Of a DNA stretch of 11,213 nt, positions 1 to 5,889 are shown in pieces. The notes beneath the pieces were generated by a model. The model was not told the origin of the DNA and ran no database searches. It worked only from the letters and a program-made list of their open reading frames with translations. The stretch covers positions 1 through 11,213 of the forward strand of contig CAYVQF010000097.1 in assembly GCA_964454015.1 (NCBI GenBank). Direction: 5' to 3'. Numbering within the stretch: position 1 is the first letter of the stretch; every line of letters starts with the position of its first letter. Source of the stretch: CAYVQF01 sp964454015 (GTDB lineage Bacteria > Myxococcota_A > Bradymonadia > UBA4248). The translations under genes were made by a program, and so were the position numbers.

Positions 1-390
1 GAAGCGAAAGTGTCCGGTCGTGTGCAATGTAAGATGATTGACAAGCGCACCTACTCCGAGTCTCTTTTCCGCACCCTCAAGTACCGCCCAGAATTCCCCG
101 CAAGGCCGTTCCAGCGCCAGGAAGACGCAACCGCTTGGGTAGCGTGCTTCGTCGAGTGGTACAACCACCGCCACCTACACAGCGGCATTCACTTCGTCAC
201 ACCCGCAGACCGCCATGCTGGACGCCATTGCGACGTCCTTGCAAGACGACAGCGGGTCTATGAGGAAGCGCGAAGACGTCACCCAGAGCGATGGAGCGGC
301 CAAGCTCGAGACTGGACACCTACCACGGTTGCCTTCCTCAATCCGGACGCCAACACACTTCTGGGGGCTGCTTTGCGTGATGTTGCGTGA
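1..390 (+). CDS. IS3-family transposase (OrfB), C-terminal fragment, cut by window edge
   Basis: The frame is open from base 1 and ends with TGA at 388-390, so this is the end of a gene that begins outside the window. The protein carries hallmarks of the C-terminal integrase core of IS3-group OrfB transposases: YSESLFRTLKYRPEFP, whose Glu is the third residue of the DDE catalytic triad, then WYNHRHLHSGIHFVTP, VYEEARRRHPERWSG and a terminal FLNP. Such proteins join DNA strands during insertion-sequence transposition. The residues just before YSE read MIDKRT, where the family normally has an N-D-N-P-like stretch. The element therefore looks mutated near the left edge and may be inactive. The apparent GTG start at 10 is only the first start-like codon in the frame and has no biological meaning. 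Family assignment is secure; activity cannot be judged because the first two catalytic Asp residues lie outside the window. Confidence 0.85.
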   Translation, partial: EAKVSGRVQCKMIDKRTYSESLFRTLKYRPEFPARPFQRQEDATAWVACFVEWYNHRHLHSGIHFVTPADRHAGRHCDVLARRQRVYEEARRRHPERWSGQARDWTPTTVAFLNPDANTLLGAALRDVA

Positions 391-423
391 GACCAAGAAA
401 CCCGACAACTATCTTGACACCCA
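1..423 (+). mobile_element. Right end of an IS3-family insertion sequence (boundary approximate)
   Basis: The transposase fragment stops at 390. IS3-group elements normally end a few tens of bases after the orfB stop. The stretch TTGACACCCACCG at 413-425 resembles the kind of terminal inverted repeat seen in this group, so the right boundary is placed near there. The matching left end is outside the window, so neither the inverted repeat nor a flanking target duplication can be checked. The boundary is an inference. Confidence 0.4.
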
Positions 424-822
424 CCGCCAGCGTCCTTCGTGGCCGACCAAGTGTTGGTCGAGCTGCACAATCTCGTGGGTCTCTTGCAAGCGACGCAATG
501 GCTCGTCGTCAAAGGCGTTTTGCGCAGGATCAAAGGCCAAGTTCAAAACATGGAATTCGGACATTTACCGGCTCAGCATCGTGTGGTTTCAACCAAGGAA
601 CTCTCATTTCTCAGAAATCTCATAAAAAGCGATCGCTCGCTCCGCTCGCTTGGCTTGGTGCTCGATGGCCTCTCACAAATCCAGCGGCTACGCGCCTGGC
701 CTGGCGGCTGGGCCGGCTGCGCACGGCTCCTCCAGCCGCGCCAGGCGCTCCGCTTCGGCCTGTATCGTCCATCGTGACGCTCCTTCGCTGCATGGGGCCA
801 GGGGACCAGGGGTTCAGCGAGA
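391..822. other. Intergenic region without a convincing gene
   Basis: This 432-bp stretch lies between the IS transposase end and the stop codon of the leftward PEGA/SUMF1 gene, which transcribes towards it. Short frames exist on both strands (for example plus 439-777 and minus 620-841), but they lack a good ribosome binding site, resemble no family I know and turn into Arg/Ser/Ala-rich translations of GC-rich DNA. The part near 624-650 contains a hairpin followed by a T-run on the minus strand, annotated separately. Confidence 0.6.
624..641 (-). terminator. Candidate intrinsic terminator
   Basis: On the minus strand the sequence reads AGCGA, then GCGA, then TCGCT, followed directly by a T-run (bases 628 down to 624). 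That is a 5-bp stem closed by a GNRA-type tetraloop and a short U-tract. It lies about 180 bp beyond the stop codon of the leftward gene at 823 and could end its transcript. The stem is short, and the octamer GCGATCGC inside it is itself a palindrome, so the hairpin may be incidental. Confidence 0.35.
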
Positions 823-3111
823 TCAGAGGCTCGACCTGCACAGGCGGAAGCCGAGGTTGTGGTCGCGATAGCCCGGATCGCTCCTGATGCGATGCGCAGC
901 ACGCACCCCGGCGGCGTCGCGGACCCAGCCACCGCCACGGGAGACCCGCAACGAGCCACTCGCAGCGCCGGTGGGATCCGTGGTCTTCTTGCTCGGATAG
1001 CTGTCATACCTATCCCACACCCACTCCCACACGTTCCCATGCATGTCGTAGAGGCCCCAGGCATTCGCCTTCTTCTGCGCCACCGAATGGGTCTTTGAAC
1101 CGGAGTTCTCCTTGTACCAAGCCACGGCATCGGGACTCGAAGCGCCATCATGGTAGCGCCCCGTGCTACCAGCACGGGCCGCATACTCCCACTCCGCCTC
1201 CGTCGGCAAGCGGTAGCCTTTACAGTCCAAACCCTTAAAAGTCACGTTGCTGCAGCTATAGGCGCTTGAGCAATAATAACCACTGTTCTCGGACGAAGAA
1301 CAACCACCACCGGATCGGCCACTGCAACCACTCAAGCTGTAACACGCCTCCAAGCCCTCCTGGCGGCTCAAAGCATTCGCGTACTCCAAAGCCTCAAACC
1401 AGCTCACCCGCTCCACAGGGCAATCGCTGCCACAGCCCAAAAAATACGACGGGTTGTTGCCCATCAACGCTTGCCACTGTCCTTGCGTCACCTCGGTGGT
1501 CTGCATGAAAAAGTCTCGGCTCAACACCACCTCGTATTGACTCTCGTCACTGTCACGACCAGGCTCATTGGCAGGCGAGCCCATGGTGAAACTGCCTTTC
1601 TTGATCCGCACGAAGCCTGACGCCGAGGCGCTCTTCACCACCAGCGCCAGCCGATGGTTGCCGTTGTGGGCCACCGCCACAGTCTCCTCGGCCACCCCTT
1701 CGGGGCACTCCACCTGGATCACATGACTCAAGGCGGTCAGCTCCAGCTTCAGCGGCGTCTTGCCCTTTTGCTTCTTGCCATTCACCGCAACCACCCCTTC
1801 GCAGGGCGTGCCATCTTCCGTCGACGCCAGCACCGAAACCAGCCCCAGGCGAGGCACCAAGGTACTGTTCAACTCCGCACGCTCGCCGCGGCTCACCCGC
1901 GCCTTCTCGACTTGCTCACCATGACCCGCCAGGCTCAACTTCACCACATAGGTGCCTGGCTGCAAACGCAGGGTCTGCGGCGTCGTGCCATAGCTCTGCC
2001 CGTCGATCTCCACCGCTGCTCCGCTCGGGCTCGACTTCACTTGCAAAGTCCCGATGTTCGAAGTCAGGATAGCGTGCGAAGCGCTGCGCTCGCCCTCCTT
2101 GACCTCCACCACGCGCTCATCGTCCAGATACTCTGCCTTGCTCACCCGCACCTGGTAAGCGCCAGCCAAACGCTCGGCGTGCTCGTAAGGCGTCACCCCC
2201 ACCCGCTCCCCGTTCACGAAGACCTCAGCACCGCTCGGCTCACTGCTCACCACCAGGCGACCAAAACGCGGCTTCAACGCAAAATTCAGCCGCGCACCCT
2301 CGGTGGTCAGCTTGATCTCCTGACGACCGGGGTGATAAAGGGTGCCGCCATCCACCACGACCACATAGGAACCGATCATCACCTCGTCTTGCCACGGCGT
2401 CTGACCCTTGGCCTGCCCATTGATTTCGACCCGCGCTCGGCTCGGTTCGCTGGTCACGGTCAAAAAGCCTGTGCGGTCCACGATCTCGTTGACGATCTGC
2501 TCACCCCGATCCAGCGCGGCGCCAGGGAGAACCACCGCGCCTGAATTCGATCCCACACCGCCTCCACCAGACACCGGGGCCAGGCCCGCCTCGGAGCAAG
2601 CTGCAGCGATACGCTCGGCCTCACACAAGTACCGCAGAGCCAATTCCGGGAAATGCGCCCGCGCTGCCGCCGCCAAATCCCGACCACCCGCTTGCACCAC
2701 ATGCTGCGAGCGGCGATTGCCGTTGTCGTCCAGCACGGAAAGGGCAAGCTCCCAATCGCTGCCCAAGCGACGCGCGGAGATCTCGTAGATCACCTCCACC
2801 ATCACGCTCCGAGCCTCGCGGAGCACACACTCCCGCTCCGCTGAAGCCGAGAGACCGATGCGCTCCCGGCACTCATTCATCATCTGCTTGCGAGAAATGT
2901 CCGCGCTAAAAGCGAAAGGCCCATGCCGGGTGATGTGCTGGCTAAAATATAGCTCCTCACCCTCTAGGGCCGCCTGGGTCTTCGCGTCACCGCTGAACAT
3001 GATGTAGACCAAGGTAGGCGGCTCACTCTGCGCCTGCGCCAAGCCCATACCACCCAGGCCGACCAAGACCACCAGAAACGACAACAGGGAACTGCGCCAA
3101 AGACTGTCCAT
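823..3111 (-). CDS. Secreted PEGA-repeat protein with C-terminal SUMF1 (formylglycine-generating-enzyme-like) domain
   Basis: This is a 762-residue protein counted from the ATG at 3111. That start has GAGG five bases upstream; an in-frame GTG at 3126 has no such site. Residues 1-27 form a signal peptide (WRSSLLSFLVVLVGLGG, probable cleavage after AQA). Residues 28-210 match nothing I recognise. Three PEGA repeats follow at about 215-281, 284-349 and 353-419, each with an S-x-P-S-x-A-x-V-x-[IV]-[ND]-G core and G-x-T-P. A degenerate fourth lies at 422-493. Residues 499-760 are a SUMF1 domain: FVRIKKGSFTMGSP, EVTQGQWQALMG, RLPTEAEWEYAARAGS, GLYDMHGNVWEWVWD, RVSRGGGW and NHNLGF-like GFRLCR. True formylglycine-generating enzymes have an active-site cysteine after the RGG motif. 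Here RGGGWVRDAAGVRAAHR has none, so sulfatase activation is unlikely. A Cys-rich insertion (590-630) sits before RLPTE. The probable role is structural or ligand binding at the cell surface. Confidence 0.9.
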   Translation of the reverse strand: MDSLWRSSLLSFLVVLVGLGGMGLAQAQSEPPTLVYIMFSGDAKTQAALEGEELYFSQHITRHGPFAFSADISRKQMMNECRERIGLSASAERECVLREARSVMVEVIYEISARRLGSDWELALSVLDDNGNRRSQHVVQAGGRDLAAAARAHFPELALRYLCEAERIAAACSEAGLAPVSGGGGVGSNSGAVVLPGAALDRGEQIVNEIVDRTGFLTVTSEPSRARVEINGQAKGQTPWQDEVMIGSYVVVVDGGTLYHPGRQEIKLTTEGARLNFALKPRFGRLVVSSEPSGAEVFVNGERVGVTPYEHAERLAGAYQVRVSKAEYLDDERVVEVKEGERSASHAILTSNIGTLQVKSSPSGAAVEIDGQSYGTTPQTLRLQPGTYVVKLSLAGHGEQVEKARVSRGERAELNSTLVPRLGLVSVLASTEDGTPCEGVVAVNGKKQKGKTPLKLELTALSHVIQVECPEGVAEETVAVAHNGNHRLALVVKSASASGFVRIKKGSFTMGSPANEPGRDSDESQYEVVLSRDFFMQTTEVTQGQWQALMGNNPSYFLGCGSDCPVERVSWFEALEYANALSRQEGLEACYSLSGCSGRSGGGCSSSENSGYYCSSAYSCSNVTFKGLDCKGYRLPTEAEWEYAARAGSTGRYHDGASSPDAVAWYKENSGSKTHSVAQKKANAWGLYDMHGNVWEWVWDRYDSYPSKKTTDPTGAASGSLRVSRGGGWVRDAAGVRAAHRIRSDPGYRDHNLGFRLCRSSL

Positions 3112-3116
3112 CTCGA

Positions 3117-3120
3117 CCTC
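3117..3120 (-). promoter_or_regulatory. Ribosome binding site deciding the start at 3111
   Basis: On the minus strand GAGG is followed by five bases and then ATG at 3111. The upstream in-frame GTG at 3126 has no purine-rich site at a proper distance. The signal peptide is also better placed when translation starts at the ATG. Confidence 0.55.
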
Positions 3121-3313
3121 ATCCACTTAAAGGACACCCACCCACCAACAGCAGGGTAGCATTCACCTAGCATAGCCTGACGACTGCGCCGACGGAAGGA
3201 CGCGCGCACCCTGCGTCAGCCCCAATCATCCAGGCAGGCGATACGCCCACCACCCACAACCGCAGCATCCCCTTGCGCCACCCACCTCGTCCGTTCATCG
3301 CTCCTCACCCCTC

Positions 3314-3430
3314 GTTCCTCGCCCCATTAAGACACCCGCAGACGGGACCACACGCAGGTCGGCCCCTACTGGTTCCTCGCCCCATAAAGACACCCGCAGA
3401 AAGGGCCGACACATAGGTCGGCCCCTACTC
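3314..3430. repeat. 58/59-bp tandem duplication carrying a palindrome
   Basis: Unit one (3314-3371) and unit two (3372-3430) both begin GTTCCTCGCCCCAT, share GACACCCGCAGA in the middle and end GGTCGGCCCCTACT. The second copy holds an intact palindrome (3403-3424). In the first copy the same position reads GGGACCACACGCAGGTCGG, where the left arm has lost its match. The duplication is old enough for substitutions and one indel to have accumulated. Confidence 0.8.
3403..3424. repeat. Perfect palindrome, 8-bp stem and 6-nt loop (copy A)
   Basis: The arms GGGCCGAC (3403-3410) and GTCGGCCC (3417-3424) pair perfectly around the loop ACATAG. The core is the reverse complement of the palindrome in units four and five of the 72-bp array (loop CTATGT). 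This copy and the array therefore belong to one family in opposite orientation. Confidence 0.8.
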
Positions 3431-3520
3431 GCAAAACGGACCTCCAGTCTCCAGCCTCAAGTCTCAGGTCTAAATGTCGCCCCTCGTTCCTCGCCCCTCA
3501 ATCCTCGTTCCTCGTTCCCT
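3431..3520. repeat. Low-complexity CTCCAG/CTCGTTCCTCGCCC tract
   Basis: A CTCCAGTCTCCAGCCTCAAG-type stretch (from about 3442) is followed by repeated CTCGTTCCTCGCCCCTC-type words (about 3480-3520). Related words occur at 3301-3326, 3371-3382 and 4017-4123. The sequence is pyrimidine-rich on the plus strand and shows no coding potential. Confidence 0.65.
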
Positions 3521-3606
3521 TCGCCTGGCACCGGGCACCAGGGATGAACACCAGGGTTGTGACACGCTGCCTTCGCTCAGGCCAGCGCAAGGCAAAAGGC
3601 AAAGAC

Positions 3607-3628
3607 GGGCAGGCTAGGAAGCCTGCCC
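3607..3628. repeat. Perfect palindrome, 8-bp stem and 6-nt loop (copy B)
   Basis: The arms GGGCAGGC (3607-3614) and GCCTGCCC (3621-3628) pair perfectly around the loop TAGGAA. The leader GACGGG (3604-3609) matches the leader of the palindrome at 9028 and of the degenerate copy at 3341. The stem sequence differs from copy A but both arms changed together, so pairing is kept. Confidence 0.75.
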
Positions 3629-3904
3629 CACACTGGGGCTAACCATCCCCGCAGGGCCATCATCTTCAAAATTAAAATCAATCCGTACCGGCCAACCTAG
3701 GTGTCGGCCGAGCCAAGCCTAAACACCTCACCCATCCCATTCCTCAAAATCAATCCGTACCGGCCAACCTAGGTGTCGGCCGAGCCAAGCCTAAACACCT
3801 CACCCATCCCATTCCTCAAAATCAATCCGTACCGGCCAACCTAGGTGTCGGCCGAGCCAAGCCTAAACACCTCACCCATCCCATTCCTCAAAATCAATCC
3901 GTAC

Positions 3905-3926
3905 CGGCCGACCTATGTGTCGGCCG
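3905..3926. repeat. Perfect palindrome in array unit four (copy C)
   Basis: The arms CGGCCGAC (3905-3912) and GTCGGCCG (3919-3926) flank the loop CTATGT. It is the array's version of the palindrome at 3403, inverted and with one changed outer pair. Confidence 0.8.
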
Positions 3927-3977
3927 AGCCATGCCAAACCCAAAACACCCATCCCATTCCTCAAAATCAATCCGTAC

Positions 3978-3999
3978 CGGCCGACCTATGTGTCGGCCG
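3978..3999. repeat. Perfect palindrome in array unit five (copy D)
   Basis: The arms CGGCCGAC (3978-3985) and GTCGGCCG (3992-3999) flank the loop CTATGT, identical to the palindrome in unit four. The unit decays soon after it, so the palindrome outlasts the rest of the repeat unit. Confidence 0.8.
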
Positions 4000-4016
4000 A
4001 TCCAACGCAACACCGC

Positions 4017-4123
4017 CTCGCCCCTCATTCCTCGCCCCTCGTTCCTCGTTCCTGCTAGGCCGCCGCCCCTCCAGCCTCCAGCCTCAAGGCTCCAGTCTCT
4101 CAAGGCCCAGCCTCTCAAGGCTC
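4017..4123. repeat. Low-complexity tract abutting the 3' end of the 539-aa lipoprotein gene
   Basis: CTCGCCCCTCATTCCTCGCC-like words (4017-4053) are followed by CTCCAGCCTCCAGCCTC and three copies of CTCAAGGC (at about 4083, 4099 and 4114). The last CTCAAGGC copy contains the stop codon (4115-4117) and the final Pro codon of the gene read leftward, so the repeat touches coding sequence. Confidence 0.6.
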
Positions 4124-5734
4124 GACATAGGTCGTCCACAGCGCGTTGGCAAAGGCGCTGCCGTAATGCCCACCGTCGGGGCCGCTCCCGTGTAAGTGTG
4201 GAAAGCGACCGATGCCGTCACTGGGGTCCGTGTCCAGGATGCACCCCCCCGCGCCATCCGGCCCATAAGCCACGCCATAGTCGCGCTCCCAGTGCACCGT
4301 CAGGTCGCAATGGGCGTCCTCGCCCGTGCAAAGCTCCCCTTGTGACGCGCTGGTGCACGGGCTGCCGGCGTTGTCACCGCCCACACACTCCCCCGTGGCC
4401 GGTGCACAGGGATCGGGCTGCGCCCAGGCCCCATGAGACACCCAGCGCTCGACATAGACGAAGAAATCCTCGTGGTTCCATAGGCTGCGCAGCTCAGGCA
4501 CGAGCAGGCTAGCAATGGCGTTCGCCTTCCACGGCTGGGCCAGGCAGCAGAACTGGTAGCTGCCACCAGGCCGGTGGCCGCCATCAATGGTGCGATAAGG
4601 ATCGACAAGGGTCCGCGAGCCCGTATCGAAGACCACGTTGCGCCAATAGTTCTCTTCACTCGACGCCATCGGCCCGTAGAGCACCACGCCCGCGGCCTCG
4701 GAATGGTAGACCCCGGCGTTCTCCCCAAAGACGCCCGTCGCAGCCTGCGACACGTCAGCTTGCATCTCTGGGTCGTCCAGGATCCAAGCGGCAAAGGCCA
4801 TGGGCAGCTTGCGCCCCTCGCTGTGGCCACCGTTCGCCGGCCACCGCTGCCCCGCACGCAACATCCCATTCAGATCGATGCCAAACTGCACGTACGCGAT
4901 GAGCAACGGCATCTTGCTCGCCACGGGATCATCGAGAAAGAGCCGCAACGCGCCCTCGGCGCTGCGAATCGCGATGTCCGATCCGTAATCGGGCAGGTTG
5001 TCCTTGGGGTGCAGCGCCCGCCCGGTCCAGTTGGTCTTGTGATCGAGCTGCACCCGCGCGAAGCGCGTCGTCATGAGCTCCAGGGCGGGCGCGTTCGCCG
5101 GCGCCGCGAGGGAAGGTAAAGCCTCGAGACGCAGCGCTGTCGTGGTGTATTGCGGCTTGGCCGCGCCAAAGTAGGGCGGCCTGAACACCGTCGCCCCCGC
5201 ATCGGCAGGAGGCTCGGCGAGCACCGTCAAGACGGCTGCCGTCTGCAGGCAGGGGCGGCAAGCCTCGCCGAGTGGCGCTAAAGAAATGGCCTTGACGATA
5301 GACTCACCGGGCTGGGCCACATAGGGCAGCGCCGGCACTTTGTTCGCGTCGAAATCGGCGATCCGCCCGTCAAAGCCCTGTTTGACGATGTCACTGGGGT
5401 TGCTCTCCCAGCCGTGGTGCGCGCCGTCGAAGTCTGGGGTCATGGAGACCACCGTGACCGGACCCAGAACCCAGTAGTCGCCGTTGGCAAAGCGCCCATA
5501 GACGACAGGTGACGCGAAGGTCCAAGTGATGCCCCACTGCTCCAGCGTCAGCGTGGTCGGCAGGGCGTCGATGGGCGTATCGGTGATCTCCCCATCGGCA
5601 AGGGGTTGATCCGAAGCCTGGTCCTCACTCTCGGCGATGTCCTCGGGCGCGACCTCGGCGTGCGGGCCCACAGCCTCGTCGCTACACGCCAGGAGCAGGA
5701 AAGTTAGCAATACGGTCAAGGCGAGTGGGCGCAT
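4115..5734 (-). CDS. 539-aa lipoprotein of unknown function, possibly polysaccharide-active
   Basis: Starting at the ATG at 5734 (GGGAG six bases upstream), the protein opens MRPLALTVLLTFLLLACSDE. This is a lipoprotein signal peptide with lipobox LLAC and lipidated Cys17; Ser at the next position favours the outer membrane in Gram-negatives. Residues 18-60 are an acidic linker. Residues 61-160 look beta-rich (QWGITWTFASPVVYGRF). The central part holds DYGSDIAIRSAEGALRLFLDD (249-269), YVQFGIDLNGMLRAG and GGHSEGRKLPMAFAAWILDDPEM (302-324), a helical stretch with a conserved-looking GGH-x-x-GRK motif. I recall similar motifs in uncharacterised secreted proteins and find it reminiscent of alpha/alpha-toroid lyases, but cannot confirm this. 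A small Cys cluster (443-476) resembles an inserted disulfide loop. Upstream at 5890 is another lipoprotein gene in the same direction, 155 bp away. The longer frame to 5797 adds an Arg-rich stretch that would bury the signal peptide. Confidence 0.85.
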   Translation of the reverse strand: MRPLALTVLLTFLLLACSDEAVGPHAEVAPEDIAESEDQASDQPLADGEITDTPIDALPTTLTLEQWGITWTFASPVVYGRFANGDYWVLGPVTVVSMTPDFDGAHHGWESNPSDIVKQGFDGRIADFDANKVPALPYVAQPGESIVKAISLAPLGEACRPCLQTAAVLTVLAEPPADAGATVFRPPYFGAAKPQYTTTALRLEALPSLAAPANAPALELMTTRFARVQLDHKTNWTGRALHPKDNLPDYGSDIAIRSAEGALRLFLDDPVASKMPLLIAYVQFGIDLNGMLRAGQRWPANGGHSEGRKLPMAFAAWILDDPEMQADVSQAATGVFGENAGVYHSEAAGVVLYGPMASSEENYWRNVVFDTGSRTLVDPYRTIDGGHRPGGSYQFCCLAQPWKANAIASLLVPELRSLWNHEDFFVYVERWVSHGAWAQPDPCAPATGECVGGDNAGSPCTSASQGELCTGEDAHCDLTVHWERDYGVAYGPDGAGGCILDTDPSDGIGRFPHLHGSGPDGGHYGSAFANALWTTYVEP

Positions 5735-5740
5735 GATGGT

Positions 5741-5745
5741 CTCCC
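5741..5745 (-). promoter_or_regulatory. Ribosome binding site deciding the start at 5734
   Basis: GGGAG on the minus strand sits six bases before the ATG at 5734. It selects the start that places the lipoprotein signal peptide at the very N-terminus, rather than the upstream in-frame start at 5797. Confidence 0.6.
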
Positions 5746-5795
5746 GGCAGGGGCAAAGGGTGTCAAGGCAGCGCAGCCTGGGCCTGGCCATAGCC

Positions 5796-5810
5796 ATGTG
5801 CGCCGCACAT
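5796..5810. promoter_or_regulatory. Small inverted repeat upstream of the 539-aa lipoprotein gene
   Basis: The half-sites ATGTGC (5796-5801) and GCACAT (5805-5810) are separated by three bases and lie about 60 bases upstream of the ATG at 5734. The arrangement would suit a dimeric regulator. There is no second copy in the window and no adjacent regulator gene, so this is only a candidate. Confidence 0.2.
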
Positions 5811-5859
5811 CGACCTAGCGACGGCCACCCATGCTAGCACCCTTGGACCAGACGCTCTA

Positions 5860-5871
5860 GCCTGCCCCTAC
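5860..5871. repeat. Half copy of the palindromic repeat
   Basis: On the minus strand GTAGGGGCAGGCTAG matches the left arm and loop start of the palindrome at 3607 (GGGCAGGC then TAGG), but no right arm follows. It lies in the 155-bp gap downstream of the 992-aa lipoprotein gene. It is probably a decayed or partial copy; the short match could be chance. Confidence 0.35.
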
Positions 5872-5889
5872 CGGCCACAGCCTCGACCG

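Larger units (their letters stand above)
3674..4008. repeat. 72-bp tandem repeat array with internal palindrome (about 4.6 units)
   Basis: Units start at 3674, 3746, 3818, 3890 and 3963, each opening with AAAATCAATCCGTACCGGCC. By eye the first three units are identical over all 72 bases. The fourth is 73 bases and diverged. The fifth keeps only its first 40 or so bases before merging into low-complexity DNA. Each unit contains a hairpin beginning 15 bases in. In units four and five it is a perfect 8-bp stem. In units one to three the left arm is CGGCCAAC, giving an A-C mismatch in plus-strand RNA but a tolerated G-U pair in minus-strand RNA. Identity of three copies implies recent amplification or gene-conversion-like homogenisation. 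Confidence 0.9.
3112..4114. other. About 1 kb of repeat-rich noncoding DNA
   Basis: No frame here has a credible start, family resemblance or normal composition. Frames such as plus 3845-4195 are translations of the tandem repeat. The region contains, in order, a gene-proximal unique part (3112-3300), a 58/59-bp tandem duplication, low-complexity tracts rich in CTC and CTCC, a palindrome at 3607-3628, a 72-bp tandem array, and further low-complexity tracts that run into the stop codon of the next gene. It separates the promoter side of the PEGA/SUMF1 gene from the 3' end of the lipoprotein gene at 4115. Confidence 0.75.

Noticed and set aside
624..650. GCGATCGC octamer as a HIP1-type cyanobacterial repeat
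   Set aside because: Only one copy was noticed here and the protein content does not suggest a cyanobacterium. It is better explained as part of the candidate terminator hairpin.
439..777. Plus-strand 112-codon frame after the IS end
   Set aside because: There is no ribosome binding site and no family resemblance, and the second half is a GC-rich low-complexity translation overlapping the candidate terminator.
1654..2544. Plus-strand frame opposite the PEGA repeats
   Set aside because: It is His/Leu/Arg/Gln-rich with no recognisable domain, whereas the minus strand encodes clear PEGA repeats.
3674..4008. Possible CRISPR array
   Set aside because: Units are 72-73 bp and contiguous, with no unique spacers between short repeats and no cas genes nearby. 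It is a simple tandem repeat.
3845..4195. Plus-strand frame of 116 codons
   Set aside because: It translates the 72-bp repeats and low-complexity tracts and then overlaps the lipoprotein gene antisense. It has no ribosome binding site or family resemblance.
5762..5767. TTGACA on the minus strand as a -35 box for the 539-aa lipoprotein gene
   Set aside because: No -10-like hexamer occurs at the right spacing, and transcription would begin at or after the ribosome binding site.
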